In this document: one piece after another, positions 11,786 to 19,465 of the stretch
How positions within the stretch are numbered: the stretch's first letter is position 1
Layout: each line of letters opens with the position of its first letter
DNA from: Pseudomonadota bacterium
GTDB lineage: Bacteria > Pseudomonadota > Alphaproteobacteria > UBA8366 > JADFVY01
Direction: 5' to 3'
NCBI GenBank assembly: GCA_015222795.1
Contig: JADFVY010000108.1
Location: forward strand, 1-20,577
DNA length: 20,577 bases
Position numbers and translations under genes: made by a program
The notes under the pieces: generated by a model
The model's database searches: none
Seen by the model: the letters and a program-made list of their open reading frames with translations, nothing else
What the model was told of the DNA's origin: nothing

Positions 11786-14082
11786 AGCCGGGCGCGGGAC
11801 GAATTCTGGTCGCGCTCGCTGCCGTCGGCGTCATCGGCGGGGTTGTCGCAAGCCAGCTTGAATTTCGCGCGGACCTCAGCTTTGTCTTCCCGGACGAGGT
11901 GTCGGAGCGCACTCATTTTCTGACCGATCGCCTGTCAGACCGCAGCGCGCAAGGCACATTCCTGATGGCCATTGAAGGTGGTGGCAAGGAAGGGCGGCAA
12001 ACGCTGAGCCTGGAGTTTTCGCGCGCCCTTAACGCTACCGGGGCATTCGACAGGGTCGTCAACGGGGCCGGGGTTGTAACGCCTGATGGATTCGAATATC
12101 TGTTTGATAATAGATACCTCATGGGACCATCCTGGAATTCGGATGAAGAATTTTCGGTCATATATATTGGCGATTCGCTTCGAACCAGCCTGACCCTGCT
12201 CTCCACCTCGCCCGGGCAGTTGCTGCGCCGGTACCTGCCGGTCGATCCGACCGGGCGCGGCCGCACAATTCTCGCCGCCCTGGCCCCGGTTTCGCGCCCG
12301 GACAGCCAGGGCGGAGTCTGGGTCACGCGCGATGGCGAACGGGCTCTCATCGTTGCGCGGGCGCGTACGGAAAATTTCGATCTCGACCGGCAGGCCGCCT
12401 TGCTGGGCGAGATCAGGCGAATCTTCGCGGCCTTGCCGGGCGCCGATAACCATGCGCTCCTGATCGCCGGTCCACCGGGATTCGCGGTGGCTACCCGCGA
12501 CCGCATCCAGACGGATGTCCGGATTCTCTCGGGCGTTTCCGTTCTGTTGATTCTGTTGCTGGCCTGGGGCGGGTTTCGACGGCCCATGCTGGTGGTGTTG
12601 TTGGGATTGCCCATGGCTATAGGCGTTCTGGCGGGGCTTGCCGCTGTTCAGGCCGTGTTCGGCTTCGTGCATGGGATCACCCTTGCTTTTGGCGCCTGCC
12701 TGGTGGGAATAGCGATTGACTATCCGCTGCATGTACTGGCCCACGCCGCCAAGGACGGGAACACGGCGCAATCCGCGCGGACCATCTGGCCGACCCTGGG
12801 GCTTAGCGCGATAACCACGGTCGCCGCGTTTGTTCCCTTCATGCTGGCTGATTTCCCGGGACTGGCGCAGGTCGGCCTGTTCGTCGCGGCCGGGCTTGTC
12901 GCGGCGGTGCTGTCCGGGCGTTTTCTGTTCCCGCTGTTATGCCCGATTGTCACGCATTTTCCACTGTCCGATAGCTTGATCGAACGCTTCCGTCGACTGG
13001 CGCCGAAGCTGCGCTGGCCGTTGATTGTGCTGCCCTTTGTGGCATTGACGGTCCTGGCCTTGCGCTGGGATTCGGTGTGGGAGACCGATCTGCTTGCGCT
13101 AAGCCCCATTCCCCGGGATATGGTGATGCTGGACCGCGATTTGAGGTCCGGCCTGGGCGCGCCGGACGTGCGTTATCTGATCGCGGTTCGGGGCAAGAAT
13201 GCCGAGGAGGTTCTGTTACGCCAGGAAGAATTGCGGCCATTGCTGCTTACGCTGCGCGACGGCGAAGACATTGCCGCCTGGCGCATGGTCGCCGACCTTC
13301 TGCCCAGCATCGCCGAGCAGCAACGCCGGCAGGCCGGACTGCCCGACAGCGACGATTTACGCCGCCGGCTAGCCGAGGCGGTTGCGGGCACGGCGTTCAG
13401 AAGCGAAGCCTTCGATCCGTTCCTGGCCGATGTGGAGCGCATGCGTACCGCCGCTCCCGTTACATTCGACGCGATGGCGGCGGGCGAGGCCGGGGACCTG
13501 GTCGAACCCTGGCTCACTTCGCGTACCGGAGAGTTTACCGGGGTTGTCATGCTTTCGGGCATTGGCGATCCGGCCATGGTCGCCGCCGCGATCGCGGACG
13601 CAGGTCTCCCCGGCGCGGAATTCATCGATCTCAAGCATGAAGCCGACCGGTTGGTTCAGTCGTTTCTCGATTCCAGTATCCTGTGGCTACTGGTCTCCCT
13701 CCTTGCGGTTCAGATTGTCCTTTATACCGGGCTGCGGCGGGTGAAAGAGGTCGCCAGAGTGATGGGCCCCGTGCTGATTTCCCTGACGGCGACCCTGGGA
13801 CTGCTGGCAGCGCTCGATATTCCGGTATCGGTGTTCCATGTTTTGTCGCTTATCCTTGTCGCGGGGCTGGGAATGGATTACGGGTTGTTCTTCTCGCGCC
13901 ATGGCAATGAGGGGACCGTGACCTTTCGCGCCACGATTTTGTGCAACCTGACGACCGCATCCGTATTTTTCGTAATGGCATTTTCGTCGATCCCTATTCT
14001 GCATGGCATTGGCCTTACCGTGGCGGTGGGTTCGTTTCTGGCGCTTGTCGCCAACGCCGCCTTTGCCAGATCCGCCGAATGA
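11782..14082 (+). CDS. MMPL/RND-family exporter of the polyene product
   Basis: This 766-residue transporter has the internally duplicated RND layout. It has TM1 at about 7-25, a periplasmic domain to about 240, then five to six segments (about 245-390) and TM7 (about 412-428). A second periplasmic domain follows, then a second helix bundle (about 625-766). Each bundle carries the family's acidic residue, Asp313 in GIAIDYPLH and Asp699 in GLGMDYGLFFSRH, expected for proton coupling. In xanthomonadin and aryl-polyene loci this exporter delivers the pigment towards the outer membrane. The ATG has GGAGG at good spacing and overlaps the LolA-like stop. Its own stop overlaps the ketosynthase start (ATGA). 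Confidence 0.92.
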   Translation: MKPGAGRILVALAAVGVIGGVVASQLEFRADLSFVFPDEVSERTHFLTDRLSDRSAQGTFLMAIEGGGKEGRQTLSLEFSRALNATGAFDRVVNGAGVVTPDGFEYLFDNRYLMGPSWNSDEEFSVIYIGDSLRTSLTLLSTSPGQLLRRYLPVDPTGRGRTILAALAPVSRPDSQGGVWVTRDGERALIVARARTENFDLDRQAALLGEIRRIFAALPGADNHALLIAGPPGFAVATRDRIQTDVRILSGVSVLLILLLAWGGFRRPMLVVLLGLPMAIGVLAGLAAVQAVFGFVHGITLAFGACLVGIAIDYPLHVLAHAAKDGNTAQSARTIWPTLGLSAITTVAAFVPFMLADFPGLAQVGLFVAAGLVAAVLSGRFLFPLLCPIVTHFPLSDSLIERFRRLAPKLRWPLIVLPFVALTVLALRWDSVWETDLLALSPIPRDMVMLDRDLRSGLGAPDVRYLIAVRGKNAEEVLLRQEELRPLLLTLRDGEDIAAWRMVADLLPSIAEQQRRQAGLPDSDDLRRRLAEAVAGTAFRSEAFDPFLADVERMRTAAPVTFDAMAAGEAGDLVEPWLTSRTGEFTGVVMLSGIGDPAMVAAAIADAGLPGAEFIDLKHEADRLVQSFLDSSILWLLVSLLAVQIVLYTGLRRVKEVARVMGPVLISLTATLGLLAALDIPVSVFHVLSLILVAGLGMDYGLFFSRHGNEGTVTFRATILCNLTTASVFFVMAFSSIPILHGIGLTVAVGSFLALVANAAFARSAE

Positions 14083-15272
14083 TCGATTGGCCCAACCCCG
14101 TTGTTACCGCCATTACCGCCGTCAATTGCCTGGGCGCGGGGCTGGACGCAACCCTCCTGGCGCTGCGTCAGGGATCGTCGGGATTGCGGCCTTGCGATTT
14201 CCCCGGTGCTGATTTCAAAACGCATATCGGCAGGGTGGGTGGACTGGAAGACAGTCCCGTGACCGGTGCGCTGGCCCGTTACGATTGCCGCAACAACCGG
14301 CTGGCGCGGATGACGCTGGAGGCCGATGGTTTTGCCGATCTGGCGCGCGATTGTATTTCCCGGCATGGCGCGCGACGCGTTGGGCTGGTGTTGGGAACAT
14401 CGACTTCCGGCATTCAGCAAAGCGAGCGAGCCTTTGCCGAACGCACCGACGGCGGCCTTCCCGATTGGTTCGACTACCGTCACAGTCACGACGTCCACGC
14501 CACCACGGAATTCGTCGGCGCGTTGTTGGGAATTGAAGGTCCCTGCATGACCGTTTCCACGGCCTGTTCTTCCAGCGCCAAAGTCTTCGCCGATGCCGCC
14601 CAGCTTATCGCCCACGATATTTGCGACGCGGTGGTGGTGGGCGGCGTGGACAGTCTTTGCCTGCTGACCCTGTACGGATTTCGTTCGTTGGAACTGACGG
14701 CCTCCGAAGCATGCCGTCCCAATGACGTTGACCGCGCCGGCCTGTCGATTGGCGAGGCCGGCGGCTTCGCACTCCTCGAACGGCCCCTTGGCGCGGCCCA
14801 GGCGCTGGCCGTGCTGGAGGGAGTGGGCGAGAGCAGCGATGCCTATCACATGTCCACGCCGCACCCGGAAGGGCTGGGCGCCTTCAATTCGATGCGCGGT
14901 GCGTTGGAGATGGCCGGGGTCAGGCCGGGCCAGGTCGATTATATCAATCTGCATGGCACCGGCAGCAAGGTGAACGATGTCGTCGAGTCTCGCGCCGTGA
15001 TGTCGTTGTTTGGCGGTGAAACGCCCTGCAGTTCGACCAAGGGCTGGACCGGCCATACGCTGGGCGCGGCCGGTATTATCGAAGCGGTTATCGCGGTGCT
15101 GGCGATCCGCGAGGGCTTCATGCCGGGTAATCTGTGCATGAACCGACGCGATCCGGAAATCGAAACCAATATCCTGCCCGAGACAAGAACCGCCGAGGTA
15201 TCCCGGGTGCTCAGCAACTCCTTTGGTTTCGGCGGTAATAATTGCAGCCTCCTGTTCGGGCGTGCCCCATGA
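14079..15272 (+). CDS. Beta-ketoacyl-ACP synthase (ketosynthase of the type II system)
   Basis: This 397-residue FabF-type condensing enzyme has the complete catalytic set: Cys163 in STACSSSAK, His292 in LHGTGS (the usual HGTGT with a final Ser), and Lys321 with His326 in KGWTGHTLGAAG. The C-terminal GFGGNN loop (384-388) is present. It elongates the carrier-bound chain with malonyl units. The ATG at 14079 overlaps the exporter stop. A longer reading of the frame starting at 13941 lies inside the exporter gene and is not credible. It is followed immediately by a catalytically dead partner, the usual arrangement for polyene ketosynthase heterodimers. Confidence 0.94.
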   Translation: MIDWPNPVVTAITAVNCLGAGLDATLLALRQGSSGLRPCDFPGADFKTHIGRVGGLEDSPVTGALARYDCRNNRLARMTLEADGFADLARDCISRHGARRVGLVLGTSTSGIQQSERAFAERTDGGLPDWFDYRHSHDVHATTEFVGALLGIEGPCMTVSTACSSSAKVFADAAQLIAHDICDAVVVGGVDSLCLLTLYGFRSLELTASEACRPNDVDRAGLSIGEAGGFALLERPLGAAQALAVLEGVGESSDAYHMSTPHPEGLGAFNSMRGALEMAGVRPGQVDYINLHGTGSKVNDVVESRAVMSLFGGETPCSSTKGWTGHTLGAAGIIEAVIAVLAIREGFMPGNLCMNRRDPEIETNILPETRTAEVSRVLSNSFGFGGNNCSLLFGRAP

Positions 15273-16072
15273 TGCGGGTCTGGCTCTCCGGGATCGGTAT
15301 TTCAGCGGCCGGCGTTCCCGATTGGGACAGCGCCCGGGCCATCATTGCCGGCGAACGCGATTTTGAGGCGACTGAATATAGCTACCGGGCGCCGGAGTTG
15401 CTCAGCGGGGCCGAACGCAGGCGTTGCCCCGCCAGCGTCAAACTGGCGCTGGACGTGGCGGAACAGGCGCGGATCATGGCCGGGGTCGAGGGCGCGGATT
15501 TGGCGGGAGTCTTCGCCAGCATTGCCGGCGACGGCCCCATAGTCACCCGCAGCATGGAGACACTGGCCACTAGCCCGCGGCATATGTCGCCGACTGATTT
15601 CCATAACTCGGTCCACAATGCGGCGGTCGGTTATTGGGCCATTGCGGCGGGCAGCCTGCACGGCGCGACCAGCCTGAGCGCGGCCGAGGACAGTTTTGCC
15701 ATGGCCCTGCTGAAAGGCGCCATGCAGGCGTTGTCGGGCAGTGTTCCCATATTGCTCTGCGCCTACGAAGTGCCGTTTCCCGCGCCGCTCGATATCAAGG
15801 CCGGGATTCCCGTGCCCTTTGGAGCCGCGCTGGTGCTGCATGGGGAACCGCCGGCCAACTGCCTGGCCAGCCTGGATATCGCCCTTGAAGCGGGGGAGAC
15901 AACGCCAAGCCGGCCGTTGAGGGATTTCTGGTCGGGGGTGTTCGATACCAATCCCGCCGCCCGAATTATTCCGATAGCGGAACAAATTGCACTGATGGCG
16001 CCCGGCGCAACGAGTGTCGTTCGGGTTGGCGCGGTCGGCTCATCCATGCTGACCGTAACGCTGGCCCGGTGA
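15269..16072 (+). CDS. Chain-length-factor-like ketosynthase partner
   Basis: This 267-residue protein of the Ketoacyl-synt_2 type (beta-ketoacyl synthase chain length factor) keeps the ketosynthase N-terminal fold (WLSGIGISAAGVPDW) and the family-typical MSPTDFHNSVHNAAVGYWAIAAG region. It lacks the active-site Cys-His-His set and the C-terminal half of a true ketosynthase. In aryl-polyene systems this subunit pairs with the active ketosynthase to set chain length. ATG15269 overlaps the ketosynthase stop by ATGA, and the next gene overlaps its stop by GTGA, which fits strict stoichiometric production. Confidence 0.87.
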   Translation: MMRVWLSGIGISAAGVPDWDSARAIIAGERDFEATEYSYRAPELLSGAERRRCPASVKLALDVAEQARIMAGVEGADLAGVFASIAGDGPIVTRSMETLATSPRHMSPTDFHNSVHNAAVGYWAIAAGSLHGATSLSAAEDSFAMALLKGAMQALSGSVPILLCAYEVPFPAPLDIKAGIPVPFGAALVLHGEPPANCLASLDIALEAGETTPSRPLRDFWSGVFDTNPAARIIPIAEQIALMAPGATSVVRVGAVGSSMLTVTLAR

Positions 16073-16494
16073 TCGTGGACCGCCACCAGATTGAGGAACT
16101 GTTGCCCCATGGGCCGGGCATGGTTCTGCTCGACCGTGTTCTGTCTTGTGACGGCGAGACTATTCTCTGCGCCGCCGACAGCCACCGTAACCCGGATAAT
16201 CCCTTGCGCCGCAACGGACGGCTGCCGGCCATGGCGGCCATCGAATATGCCGCCCAGGCCGCCGCCCTTCACGGCGCGCTGGGTGGACAGCGGGCGGCCG
16301 GGGCCGGGGCGGTTCTGGGCGGGGTGAAGGATGTCAGGGCCACGCCGCAAGACCTTGCCGAAATCGAAGGGACACTGGCGGTGCGCGCGACGCTGCTGCT
16401 TGCACAGGATAATGGGGCCGTATACTCCTTCGAGGTTGGCTCGCAATCCGGCGCGGCCCTCGTGGAGGGACGGTTTACCGTCATGTATAAATGA
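16069..16494 (+). CDS. Hotdog-fold 3-hydroxyacyl-ACP dehydratase
   Basis: This 141-residue FabA/FabZ-like protein of the kind placed next to the ketoreductase in aryl-polyene clusters has IEELLPHGPGMVLLDRVLSCDG (about 8-29), with the family histidine in LLPHGPGM, and AMAAIEYAAQAAALHGAL (about 54-71). It is the second dehydratase of the locus, after the domain fused to the ligase, and the two may act as partners to set double-bond geometry. Translation starts at a GTG overlapping the previous stop. A GTG two codons later is possible. It overlaps the ketoreductase start by ATGA. Confidence 0.83.
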   Translation: MIVDRHQIEELLPHGPGMVLLDRVLSCDGETILCAADSHRNPDNPLRRNGRLPAMAAIEYAAQAAALHGALGGQRAAGAGAVLGGVKDVRATPQDLAEIEGTLAVRATLLLAQDNGAVYSFEVGSQSGAALVEGRFTVMYK

Positions 16495-17216
16495 GCGGCA
16501 GAAGAGCACTGGTAACCGGCGCCAGCGGCGGCATCGGCGGCGCGATTGCGCGCCGGCTGGCCACCGATGGCTGCCATGTGGTGCTGCACGGTTCGTCGAA
16601 CCCGGATGCGCTGGAGGCCCTGCGTGGCGAGATCGAACAGGCTGGCGGGACGGCCGAAACCGTCCGTTTCGACTTGCGTGAAAGGGCGGCGGTGGCGGCC
16701 GGGATGGAGGCTGTGTTGGCCGATGGCGCGGTGCAGGTCCTGGTTCATAACGCCGGTATTCATGACGATGCGCCGCTGGCCGGCATGGCCGACGAACAGT
16801 GGGACCGGGTCATGGATGTTTCGCTGAACGGGTTTTACCGGGTGGCGCGTCCGGTGATTTTGCCGATGATCCGCACGCGCTGGGGCCGCATCGTCTGCAT
16901 CAGTTCGATCTCGGCCATTATCGGTAATCGCGGCCAAGTCAATTACGCCGCGGCCAAGGCGGGCCTGCATGGCGCGGTCAAGGCGCTGGCGCTGGAATAT
17001 GCCGACAGGGGGGTGACGGTAAACGCGGTGGCGCCCGGCATCATCCGCGCGCCCGACGGCGTTGTGCCGATCCCAAAAGACAGGCTGGAAGCGCTGGTCC
17101 CGATGAAACGCGCGGGGGAGCCGGAAGATGTCGCGGAACTGACCGGTTTCCTGGCCTCCGACAGGGCCGGTTATATCACCGGTCAGATCGTCTCGGTCAG
17201 TGGCGGGGCGGCGTAA
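16491..17216 (+). CDS. 3-oxoacyl-ACP reductase (FabG-type SDR)
   Basis: This 241-residue short-chain dehydrogenase reduces the beta-keto group of the carrier-bound chain with NADPH. Seen are TGASGGIGGAIARRL (9-23), NAG (87-89), the catalytic Ser139-Tyr152-Lys156 triad (SS at 138-139, NYAAAK at 151-156), and AVAPGII. The length and the C-terminal GYITGQIVSVSGG are standard for FabG. It is the last gene of the operon, and its stop codon lies inside a 10-bp-stem hairpin. The location marks it as the dedicated polyene ketoreductase rather than the housekeeping enzyme. Confidence 0.93.
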   Translation: MSGRRALVTGASGGIGGAIARRLATDGCHVVLHGSSNPDALEALRGEIEQAGGTAETVRFDLRERAAVAAGMEAVLADGAVQVLVHNAGIHDDAPLAGMADEQWDRVMDVSLNGFYRVARPVILPMIRTRWGRIVCISSISAIIGNRGQVNYAAAKAGLHGAVKALALEYADRGVTVNAVAPGIIRAPDGVVPIPKDRLEALVPMKRAGEPEDVAELTGFLASDRAGYITGQIVSVSGGAA

Positions 17217-17231
17217 AAATATACGCCGCCC
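17206..17231. terminator. Hairpin over the ketoreductase stop codon
   Basis: GGGCGGCGTA (17206-17215) and TACGCCGCCC (17222-17231) form a perfect GC-rich 10-bp stem with loop AAAATA. The left arm contains the last codons and the stop of the ketoreductase gene. It ends the polyketide operon and sits before the convergent lipoprotein gene, so a terminator role for both is likely, although no U-tract follows. Confidence 0.65.
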
Positions 17232-17255
17232 TCCACCGTTCGAATTCGGATCGTT

Positions 17256-17648
17256 CTACATCATGGCGGTTTGCTGCAGAATTGCTCTTTCGAGGTTTTG
17301 AACCCAACTATTGTAATTCTTGTGGATCGTAGAGCCATCATATTTCAGATTGCTGCTGTCCTTGTAGGCGATCGAGAACAGCTTGGTATCGAAGGTAATG
17401 GTCACCACGGCGACATGTGTACGCAGGTTCAACCGTCCCTCGATCGCGCCTGGTCCCGTCTCGACCATCTGCCAGCCTTTCGATATACCGGCCCGCTTGA
17501 TCGCATAGGCAACCTTGTCGAGCGTTGCGTCCGCCGGCGTCGCCATGTTCGCGGAGTTTACGTTGTAGACCGGTGATCCACCACGGCATGCGCCGAGCGC
17601 CAGTCCGGCGACAAGAATAATGACAACCTTGAAAGCTGCTGATTTCAT
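17256..17648 (-). CDS. Small lipoprotein of unknown function
   Basis: This 130-residue protein has a clear lipoprotein signal (VVIILVAGLALGAC, Cys21) and a mature domain reading ATLDKVAYAIKRAGISKGWQMVETGPGAIEGRLNLRTHVAVVTITFD, followed by FSIAYKDSSNLKYDGSTIHKNYNSWVQNLERAI. This looks like a small alpha/beta domain seen in conserved bacterial lipoproteins of unknown function. I cannot assign a role. The ATG is preceded by AAGGGG. It faces the end of the polyketide operon and is divergent from folB. The roughly 240 bp between this gene and folB show only a minor hairpin (GGGAAAG/CTTTCCC near 17729-17744). Confidence 0.8.
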   Translation of the reverse strand: MKSAAFKVVIILVAGLALGACRGGSPVYNVNSANMATPADATLDKVAYAIKRAGISKGWQMVETGPGAIEGRLNLRTHVAVVTITFDTKLFSIAYKDSSNLKYDGSTIHKNYNSWVQNLERAILQQTAMM

Positions 17649-17891
17649 GTTAGCCCCTTTTGGGATGTTGATCTGTTTTATAAATTAATGCGATGCGGGA
17701 TTTTATCCCTGATTCGCCCAAATTGAAAGGGAAAGGGCTTTCCCGGCAACAACCGGCTGTATGTACCGCCTCAAGCAGGAAAGTGCGCCCTTGGAAAAAA
17801 GGCTTGGTTCGGGCCGCACAATTCTTGCCGTTGCCGGCTGCTTCGGGCATAGTCGGGCGCAATATCCACATTGGATGAAGGCTTGTTGTCG

Positions 17892-18311
17892 ATGAGTGCA
17901 AAACCCCATGCCGTGGCGCCATTCACGCCCGCGGCGCGTAACAGCGACAAGGCCGGGCGCTTGCGCCTGGTTCGGGTTCGCGACCTGGTGCTGCCGGTTT
18001 CAATCGGTATCTATGAGCATGAGAAACAGGCGCCGCAGCGGGTCTGCATCAATGTCGAGCTGAAAGTTCGCGAGGGCGACGGGCCGATCGGCGACGATAT
18101 TGCGAACGTCCTGTCCTACGAGGATATCGTCAACGGCATCAAAGCGATCGTCGCCGGTGGCCATATCAACCTGGTCGAAACTTTGGCCGAGAGCATCGCC
18201 GGATTCTGCCTGGCCGATCCGCGCGTGGCCCTGGCCCGCATCGGCGTCGACAAACTGGACATCGTGCCCGAGGCGGCGTCGGTGGGCGTCGAGATCGAAC
18301 GGTCGCGGTAA
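17892..18311 (+). CDS. folB: Dihydroneopterin aldolase (folate biosynthesis)
   Basis: FolB cleaves 7,8-dihydroneopterin to 6-hydroxymethyl-dihydropterin and glycolaldehyde. The 139-residue protein has the family order: LRLVRVRDLVLPVSIGIYEHEKQAPQRVCINVEL, then VLSYEDIVNGI, LVETLAESIAGFCL, and ARIGVDKLDIVPEAASVGVEIER with the conserved Lys. I prefer the ATG at 17892 (GAAGG 10 nt upstream). TTG codons at 17871 or 17886 are possible. The N-terminal 20 residues precede the conserved domain. It stands alone, with no other folate gene in view. Confidence 0.9.
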   Translation: MSAKPHAVAPFTPAARNSDKAGRLRLVRVRDLVLPVSIGIYEHEKQAPQRVCINVELKVREGDGPIGDDIANVLSYEDIVNGIKAIVAGGHINLVETLAESIAGFCLADPRVALARIGVDKLDIVPEAASVGVEIERSR

Positions 18312-18422
18312 GGGCCGAACCGAATCCTCCTTACAAATTGAATTTGGCCTGTCGCATGTTGCGGCGCTCTGCGCTAGCTTGCGGCAACCGTCGATTCACG
18401 CATGCAATTTGAGGAGGACAAT

Positions 18423-18800
18423 ATGGACAAGGAACGTTTCGACAAGGGGCTGGCCGTGCGCAAGGATGTGCTGGGCGCGGAGTATGTGGAAAACGCGCTG
18501 GCCAAGGCCGACGATTTCAACCGCGAATTCCAGGAAGTGGTGACCGAATATTGCTGGGGCCTGGGCTGGGGCGACGAGACGCTGGACCGCAAAACCCGCA
18601 GCATCATCAACCTGTCGATGATCGCCGCCCTCAATCGCATGCATGAGTGGGAGCTGCATTTCCGCGGCGCCATCAAGAACGGCCTGACCCGCGAGGAACT
18701 GCGCGCCATTCTGATGCAGATCACCATCTATGCCGGCGTGCCCTGTGGCGTCGAATGCCATCGCATTGCCAAGAAGGTCTTCGCCGAGTTGGACGGCTGA
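18423..18800 (+). CDS. Carboxymuconolactone decarboxylase-family protein
   Basis: This 125-residue CMD/AhpD-fold protein contains SIINLSMIAALNRMHEWELHFRGAIKNGLTREELRAILMQITIYAGVP, the core of the PcaC-type family, then CGVECHRIAKKV. PcaC decarboxylates 4-carboxymuconolactone, but many homologues have other roles, and the CxxxC here differs from the AhpD CxxC. A strong GAGGAGG site precedes ATG18423. It is one base from a thioesterase gene and just ahead of an indolepyruvate oxidoreductase remnant, suggesting an aromatic or aryl-pyruvate catabolic operon. Confidence 0.85.
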   Translation: MDKERFDKGLAVRKDVLGAEYVENALAKADDFNREFQEVVTEYCWGLGWGDETLDRKTRSIINLSMIAALNRMHEWELHFRGAIKNGLTREELRAILMQITIYAGVPCGVECHRIAKKVFAELDG

Positions 18801-18801
18801 T

Positions 18802-19215
18802 ATGCGGAATATCCACAATGTCCAGGTGCTATGGCCGGATTGCGACCCGGCGGGCATCCTGTTCAACGTGAATTATTACCGCTGGATGGACGATGCGGCC
18901 TTCTATCTTTTCGAGAAGGCCGGCCTGCCCTGGGACGAGCTGAAGGAAAAGTACGGCGCGCCGGGGGTGCCGCTGGTCAGCTCGCACGCCAATTTTCGCT
19001 CGCCCGCGAAGTTCCGGGACAAGCTGACCATTGAGAGCCACGTCTCGGAATGGGGCGCCGGTTCGTTCAAGGTTTCCCACGTATTCCGGATCGGCGAGCG
19101 GCTGGCGGCCGAGGGCTGGGAGAAGCGCATCTGGTGCTCGGCGGACCCGGACGACCCGGCGAAGATCACCCCGGCCCTGATCCCCGACGAGGTCAGGAAG
19201 GCGCTGGGCGGATGA
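18802..19215 (+). CDS. 4-hydroxybenzoyl-CoA thioesterase-family protein
   Basis: This 137-residue hotdog thioesterase has the 4HBT active-site motif DCDPAGILFNVNYYRWMDDA (13-32), where Asp15 corresponds to the nucleophile/base of Pseudomonas 4-hydroxybenzoyl-CoA thioesterase. It hydrolyses an aryl- or acyl-CoA whose identity is unknown. It starts one base after the decarboxylase-like gene and overlaps the iorA-like remnant by ATGA, so the three form an operon. A link to the polyketide locus 1.6 kb upstream is possible but not supported by the operon structure. Confidence 0.87.
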   Translation: MRNIHNVQVLWPDCDPAGILFNVNYYRWMDDAAFYLFEKAGLPWDELKEKYGAPGVPLVSSHANFRSPAKFRDKLTIESHVSEWGAGSFKVSHVFRIGERLAAEGWEKRIWCSADPDDPAKITPALIPDEVRKALGG

Positions 19216-19385
19216 GCGCCGAGCGGTCTTTCGGCAAGGAGGTTGAGCAACTGCGCCTGGGCGCTGGCGAAATATTCCATGGCGAGGGCATCCTGGCGGT
19301 CACCAAGGCGTTGCCGCAGTCGGGTGTGGCCTATTTGGGAGTTCCTGGGACAGTATACTTCACTCACCCACTGTCGATAGTTTAG
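19212..19385 (+). pseudogene. Truncated indolepyruvate:ferredoxin oxidoreductase gene (5' fragment)
   Basis: The first ~47 codons read ERSFGKEVEQLRLGAGEIF followed by HGEGILAVTKALPQSGVAYLG, matching the N-terminus of the large fused indolepyruvate ferredoxin oxidoreductase found in Alphaproteobacteria. The expected continuation (GGYQGAP-type residues and over 1000 more) is missing. The frame instead runs into an inverted repeat (VPGTVYFTHPLSIV) and stops at 19383-19385. The start overlaps the thioesterase stop by ATGA. This looks like an insertion or deletion that removed almost all of the gene. The identification is from remembered family sequence over a short stretch. Confidence 0.7.
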
Positions 19386-19396
19386 GTATACTGTCC
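19348..19396. mobile_element. REP/IS-end-like imperfect palindrome at the iorA truncation
   Basis: GGACAGTATAC (19348-19358) and GTATACTGTCC (19386-19396) are perfect 11-bp inverted repeats around a 27-nt centre. Sequences of the GGGACAGTATACTT type are, to my recollection, common in REP elements linked to IS200/RAYT-like transposases. No transposase gene is present, so this would be a solo element or remnant. It sits exactly where the iorA-like reading frame loses homology. Confidence 0.55.
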
Positions 19397-19465
19397 TCTG
19401 AACAGCCACAATGCGGACTGTCTCCCGCGCTTTCCCCGAACGCGTTTTTCAGGCATGAAGCGATC

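Noticed and set aside
13941..14078. N-terminal extension of the ketosynthase into the exporter gene
   Set aside because: It lies entirely within the exporter reading frame. The ATG at 14079 overlaps the exporter stop, as at other junctions in this operon.
13878..15056. Long reverse open frame (392 codons) opposite the exporter and ketosynthase genes
   Set aside because: It is a shadow of two well-supported genes with catalytic motifs. High GC third positions keep the opposite frame open.
18802..19215. The 4HBT thioesterase as the missing thioesterase of the polyene pathway
   Set aside because: It is in a separate operon with a decarboxylase-like gene and an iorA remnant, and its DPAG active-site type is that of aryl-CoA thioesterases.
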